This document shows positions 59,861-64,000 of a stretch of 64,000 bases of DNA, piece after piece. The stretch spans positions 45,732,192 to 45,796,191 of the forward strand of contig NC_092862.1 in assembly GCF_032062135.1 (NCBI RefSeq), written 5' to 3'. Both the position numbers and the translations under genes were made by a program. The notes under the pieces were generated by a model. The model was not told the DNA's origin. It ran no database searches and saw only the letters and a list, made by a program, of their open reading frames with translations. Every line of letters starts with the position of its first letter. Position 1 is the first letter of the stretch. The stretch is from Pyxicephalus adspersus (Eukaryota > Chordata > Amphibia > Anura > Pyxicephalidae).

Positions 59861-62101
59861 AAATGTAAAGAACATGTACAGAACATCAATGACTAGAGCA
59901 TACTAGAATATAATATAAAACACATATATAATAAAATCAATTATATCACCAGTTTTCACATTTTACAAATAGTATAATTTTAACATCAAAAAACCCTGTA
60001 GCCTGAAAAAAAAAACTGAGCCTGGCATGGGATGCAAGCATGGGGAGTGGGAGAACCCTATCCAGCAGCAAAAGAGAAATGAACTCAAACTAGAACCCAT
60101 AGATGTTTCCAATAGGTATAGGTCTAGTTCCTCTCTATCAAGTAGGGTCACGCTAAAGATAAATCAGATTTTATTTACAATCTTCTCGGTTTTAAAGCTG
60201 CCCTTACAAGAAAAGAATAGGAAATCACTATCTGTTAGATTAGCTCAGATCAGATCTCAACTAGGCTTCCTCCAAAGGTTGCTAGGAGTATCTTGAAAAA
60301 TGGGCAGTTTGTGACTCTCAGGTCAGCTTAACAAATTCCAATGATCTTTTTGTCTTTCTGTAAAGGTGACATTCTTCCCAAATGATCAGCAGTATAATAA
60401 GAAGATATATAAAAAAGAAAGCATCAAGGTTACTAACCCTGGTTCCTAACTTTCACTATTCAACCCTTCCCATAGATACTGGTGATGTCACTCCTGAAAA
60501 AACTGAGAATCCCAAATCATAGAAAATTTGTAGCTACAAAGAATGTTAGTAAAATTTGAGATCCTTAGCTTACAAAGAAATCTACAAGTTATGTCCCCAG
60601 TCTCTAAAGGAACCAAGGTGAATTTGGTGTTCAAAGTAGTATCTTTTACTTTTTTTGGCTTTTGATTTTCTCCCATAGCCCACCTTCTGAGCCCTGGATT
60701 GGCTGATATTAGAAAAGAGATTTTAGGTACTTATAACAAATTTATTTATAGATTGTTTATTTTTTTCATAATTTGGATAAAATAGTAGTCTTATTTCAGG
60801 TTTCATTTTAGTTTAAATATTTAGGGTTGAATTATTAGGTTTCATTACAAGTCAGACAAACCTGTGTTGTCTTCAAACGTGAAATGAAACACATGAGAGA
60901 GTTTCTTGGCTAATCAACTTCTGCTGAATTGTGATTCACAGCTGCAGTACATTTCGGTCTTCTGGGCCTGGAGATCTGATCTTATGTGTGACCTCTGCAA
61001 TTTGTCAAGATTCAGACATGAACTGTATATAAAAATGTTATGTTATAAATTGTAAAACTATTTTTAAAGGTTGGATTCACATTGAAAAAACTCAGTTTTT
61101 AGAGAATGCAAAACATATCCAGGGAGATAACATGGTTAAACCTGAACTCAAGCCAGTCCTTTAGTCTTAAACAGTTATACTGGCTTGTCATAATAAAGTG
61201 CATTAGAAGCCGGAACAAGTCAAATAGAGATGGCCTCATTTTCTGACTGTAGGATCTACAGCATAATTTAGCACTGTCATACTGAGTTTTACTCTTTCAC
61301 TCATCAGATTACAGATATTTCAATTATGAAGGTTTAAATACAGCCTGCCTAGAAAAGCCCATGCCTCTAAACTGACATCCTACAATTAAGGCATTTTGAT
61401 ATATATATATAACTTCTCCCAAGAGCCAGCTCACTTCATCAGAATGTAGGGTTCTTGATAGAAGTACTGAGGCAGGACCATGCTTGCTTACATTGCACAG
61501 AGAAGCAACACAGAGCCCCAGTATTACAGTAAATGTCATTGGGAATAATAAATAATGAAAAATATTTCATTGGGAGTTGATGGGAGGAAAATGAGAAACT
61601 TGGAAACACAAGGAAGAAGATGTAGGAACTTGAGTTGCATTCAATGAGTAAAATCTATTTAATGAGTGGCTAAGATTTTGATATAAACATTGTTCCATTT
61701 TCCCTAACACTTTTACAGTATGTCTGTAACACGCTGATCCTGGAATATGCTTGTTGGGTACACTGTTCTTATCCTGCAGAAACCCTTTTCACAAAGCCTT
61801 AGTACTATATAGATATTTAAAGCCACCAATCAGATCTTCAGTGGCTGTTGGAAAGTAATTGTTGATGCAGGAAGCACAGAGAGTGGAAGTTACACAAAAA
61901 AGTGACCTATAGGAAATCCTACTACTACTACCACCTTACAAACCCTCTACAGAGGTGTATGCATGTACTTATTCTGCAAGGGAATTCATAAAAATCAGAT
62001 GAAGGTAAAGGGTTTGAAGTTTCTGGTTTCAGAAATGTCATGTATGTACTGGATAATATTAGTAATTCAATGATTAATGTCATCATTTGTAAATACACAG
62101 A
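59861..62101. other. Unassigned noncoding DNA
   Basis: No gene. 60880-61020 is balanced in composition and might be conserved. Short open frames lack motifs. Confidence 0.45.
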
Positions 62102-62142
62102 ATGTGAATATATATGTGTATATATATATATATATGTGTATA
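62102..62142. repeat. TA/TG microsatellite
   Basis: GTGAATATATATGTGTATATATATATATATATGTGTATA-type sequence. Confidence 0.9.
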
Positions 62143-63314
62143 CCTATGATAAAATAGATAGAATTTTATATATAGAATTGTGACTACATAACACTTAATT
62201 GATGATTTATTTACTCAGTCCTTAAAATGCAATTGAAGTTTACAAACTTATGAAGTTTACTTGTTATGCTTTTATAATACAGGGAAATAAGCTTGTTAAT
62301 CATATTACTTCTTCTGAATGTACAGAATAAATAAAGTTGGTATAATATAGTCAGATGAGTTTCTGTACCTATGTACTACTTTTGTATCAGAATGTTTTTA
62401 TTATTATTATATATATCTATGGGAGTATTGATTTAGCATTAACTTTTTATTAATTATGAAAAAGAACTAATACTTTTCCCGTTTTTTTTTGGGGGGGGGG
62501 GGGCAAGCAAAGCTTTATTTATGGCAATATTTTATTTTCTGCAGACAATCAATAACTCTCATTAAAACACATAGATCTGGAAGATTTGTCACCTGAAAAA
62601 ATTTGCTGATTGTCAGTTTCACTGCTTATATGTAAACACTCATATGTATTTTCTAGTTTGACAAGCCTTAGTGTAAATAAAAATTGATTTCACCCATTGA
62701 CAATGACAATACATTGCATTTTTAGGTCAAGGCTTTTAAAACAAGCCTTTATTCACCTCTGTAGATATATTCATTCTAGAGACATTGTGAAATCACCAAA
62801 TTAAAAAAAATAAAAAATATGTAAAAAAAAAAAAAATGCATATTTGTTTTATTTCCTTAAAATAAATTTCTTTCTCCTGATGTTTTACCAATTTATGTTC
62901 AATTAGTCCTCATAAATACCTTATATCCTTGCAGGGAACTGCATCTCCTTTATGCTAGAGTTCCTGCTTTTTTCAGGTTGTCTTTATTTGCATCACCACC
63001 TGAGAGGTGAGACCAGGTTTAAACACAAATATTCTTTATACAGAATGGGCCTGATTTATGTAAGGAATCATGGAACATGTACTTTTCTTATAGGAACCTG
63101 AAATTGCAGCAAAGTGGCTGCCCTGTAATGTTTAGCCAAAATGTTAGGAAATTCTCTGTCTGGCGACTCCATGCTGTGCACCATTCAGTGTAAAATCCTG
63201 TTTGTTCTGTCCAGCAATGTCATTTGCAGCAGCCAGGAGAACTAAGATAGCAGCAGCCCCAGCTTCCCTTTAGTTGTGCAACCTGATCTATTCTTGGCAT
63301 CCCCAGCATCCCTT
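62143..63314. other. Unassigned AT-rich DNA with a T9-G13 tract
   Basis: Positions 62482-62503 are nine T followed by thirteen G. An A run lies near 62825-62835. GGGCCTGATTTATG at 63048-63060 equals the terminus of the hairpin MITE family but has no partner end. No gene. Confidence 0.5.
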
Positions 63315-63790
63315 TGTAGTCTGCGCACAGCTGAAGGGGATTCTAGAGGCTGATCAGCTGATCAGCTCCTGACTCGTCCTGCGCTGCTATTGGCTGCTGG
63401 GACATTAAAGCCTCTCTGCTCCCAGTCACCGGTGCCTGTTATAGCGTCTGCTGAGCTTTCCTGTGCTGGAGTGATTTTGTGTGTTTCTCTGTTACTTACC
63501 TTTGCCTGTTCCTGACATTCTGTTTGAACCGGACTGACCTTTGCTTGTGACCCCGACTTTGCTTGTGCCTTTTCCTTTGTACCTCACTTGATGGACTGAT
63601 CTCCTGTGTTTTGACTTCGGCTTGTTTCTGGATTTCCTGATTATTCTGTACTATGTATCTGTGGGCTCCTGGTCGGCTGCCGGCCTATCCTCAGACACCA
63701 TCCCTCCGCACTAAGTCCTGGAGGTAAATGAGTGCTAGGAGACGCAACGTCTCCTGAGGCTGAGCAGGGGGTGCTATAGGTGACGACTGC
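63315..63790 (+). mobile_element. LTR-like segment
   Basis: GCGCACAGCTGAAGGGGATT (63325-63344), a CTGATCAGCTGATCAG palindrome, CTATTGGCTGCTGGGA, then CCTTTGCCTGTTCCTGAC, TGACCTTTGCTTGTGACCCCGAC, TTGACTTCGGCTTGTTTCTGG and TTTCCTGATTATTCTG. The order and wording match frog LTR-retrotransposon 3' regions as I recall them, and two landmarks match the minus-strand segment at 56380-56910. No terminal repeat pair or internal gag/pol is present, so it may be a solo fragment. Confidence 0.5.
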
Positions 63791-64000
63791 GGTGATTTAT
63801 TGGAGGACATAGTTTAATATATATAAAGTTTATTGTATTAAGTGAATTGTTGCCAAACCTAGCTGTGAACATTTTAATTAACCACACTTGCTAGCAATCA
63901 TTATTTTTATTTCCCTAACATATGATTTAGTATTTAAAGTGAATACAATTTTTACTTATTTCAAATATTCACTTTGCAAATTGAACAAGCTCTACACTTT
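63791..64000. other. Unassigned AT-rich DNA at the window edge
   Basis: Nothing recognised; any right part of the preceding LTR-like segment is not resolved here. Confidence 0.4.

Noticed and set aside
61407..61445. Third hammerhead-like hairpin (CTGATGAAGTGAGCTGGCTC on minus)
   Set aside because: Only the CTGATGAAG half is present; no GAA-ACGCGT half and no enclosing stem I.
63048..63060. GGGCCTGATTTATG as a fourth hairpin MITE
   Set aside because: Only the terminal 13 bases match; no arm or opposite end nearby.

Overview
This window looks like intergenic or deep intronic DNA from a vertebrate with a large, AT-rich nuclear genome. I see no intact protein-coding gene, no convincing host exon, no rRNA or tRNA gene, and nothing prokaryotic. 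The repeat content points to an amphibian, most likely an anuran and perhaps a ranoid frog. It includes tRNA-derived SINEs with the tail 'aatatgttggcgctatataaat' (here as its reverse complement), hairpin MITEs beginning GGGCCTGATTTATTAA, TTAA-flanked MITEs, 'TTAACCACC' elements and pogo/Tigger-like TA-flanked MITEs. The organism call is an inference from resemblance, not from a search.

Layout. 0-2 kb: a decayed minus-strand gene of a widespread, probably transposon-derived family (YPC-x-LC-x-WDSR and GERFHQDLK motifs). 2-13.9 kb: mostly unassigned AT-rich DNA with one copy of a GC-rich repeat (3.8 kb; second copy at 32.8 kb) and a GGGCCTGATT MITE (6.2 kb). 13.9-16.2 kb: a cluster of short elements. 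18.3-20.8 kb: a pogo-like MITE, then a 2.0-kb palindrome-filled element bounded by exact 16-bp inverted junctions (8-bp GTGATCAC plus TAGTGTTG). 23-24.5 kb: a SINE and a second GGGCCTGATT MITE. 34.6 kb: a hAT-type MITE. 37.8-40.2 kb: a TTAA MITE, a hammerhead-ribozyme-like stem-loop and a broken L1-like ORF2. 42.6-46.3 kb: a third GGGCCTGATT MITE, a possible conserved noncoding block, a 1.3-kb TTAA element and a Tc1 transposase 3' relic. 47.4-50.1 kb: a TTAA MITE, a SINE, a palindrome cluster related to the one at 19 kb, and a mariner transposase relic. 53.9-57.8 kb: two pogo-like MITEs, an LTR-like segment and a Tc1 relic. 59.8 kb: a second hammerhead-like stem-loop. 63.3 kb to the end: an LTR-like segment related to the one at 56.4-56.9 kb but in the opposite orientation.

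No set of genes works together here; the window is a record of transposition. The best leads are the 2.0-kb palindromic composite and its relative at 49.3 kb, the two hammerhead-like stem-loops with conserved stem I pairing, the decayed YPC-x-LC-x-WDSR gene, and two octamer/TAATTA-rich blocks (27.1 and 43.5 kb) that may be conserved noncoding elements.
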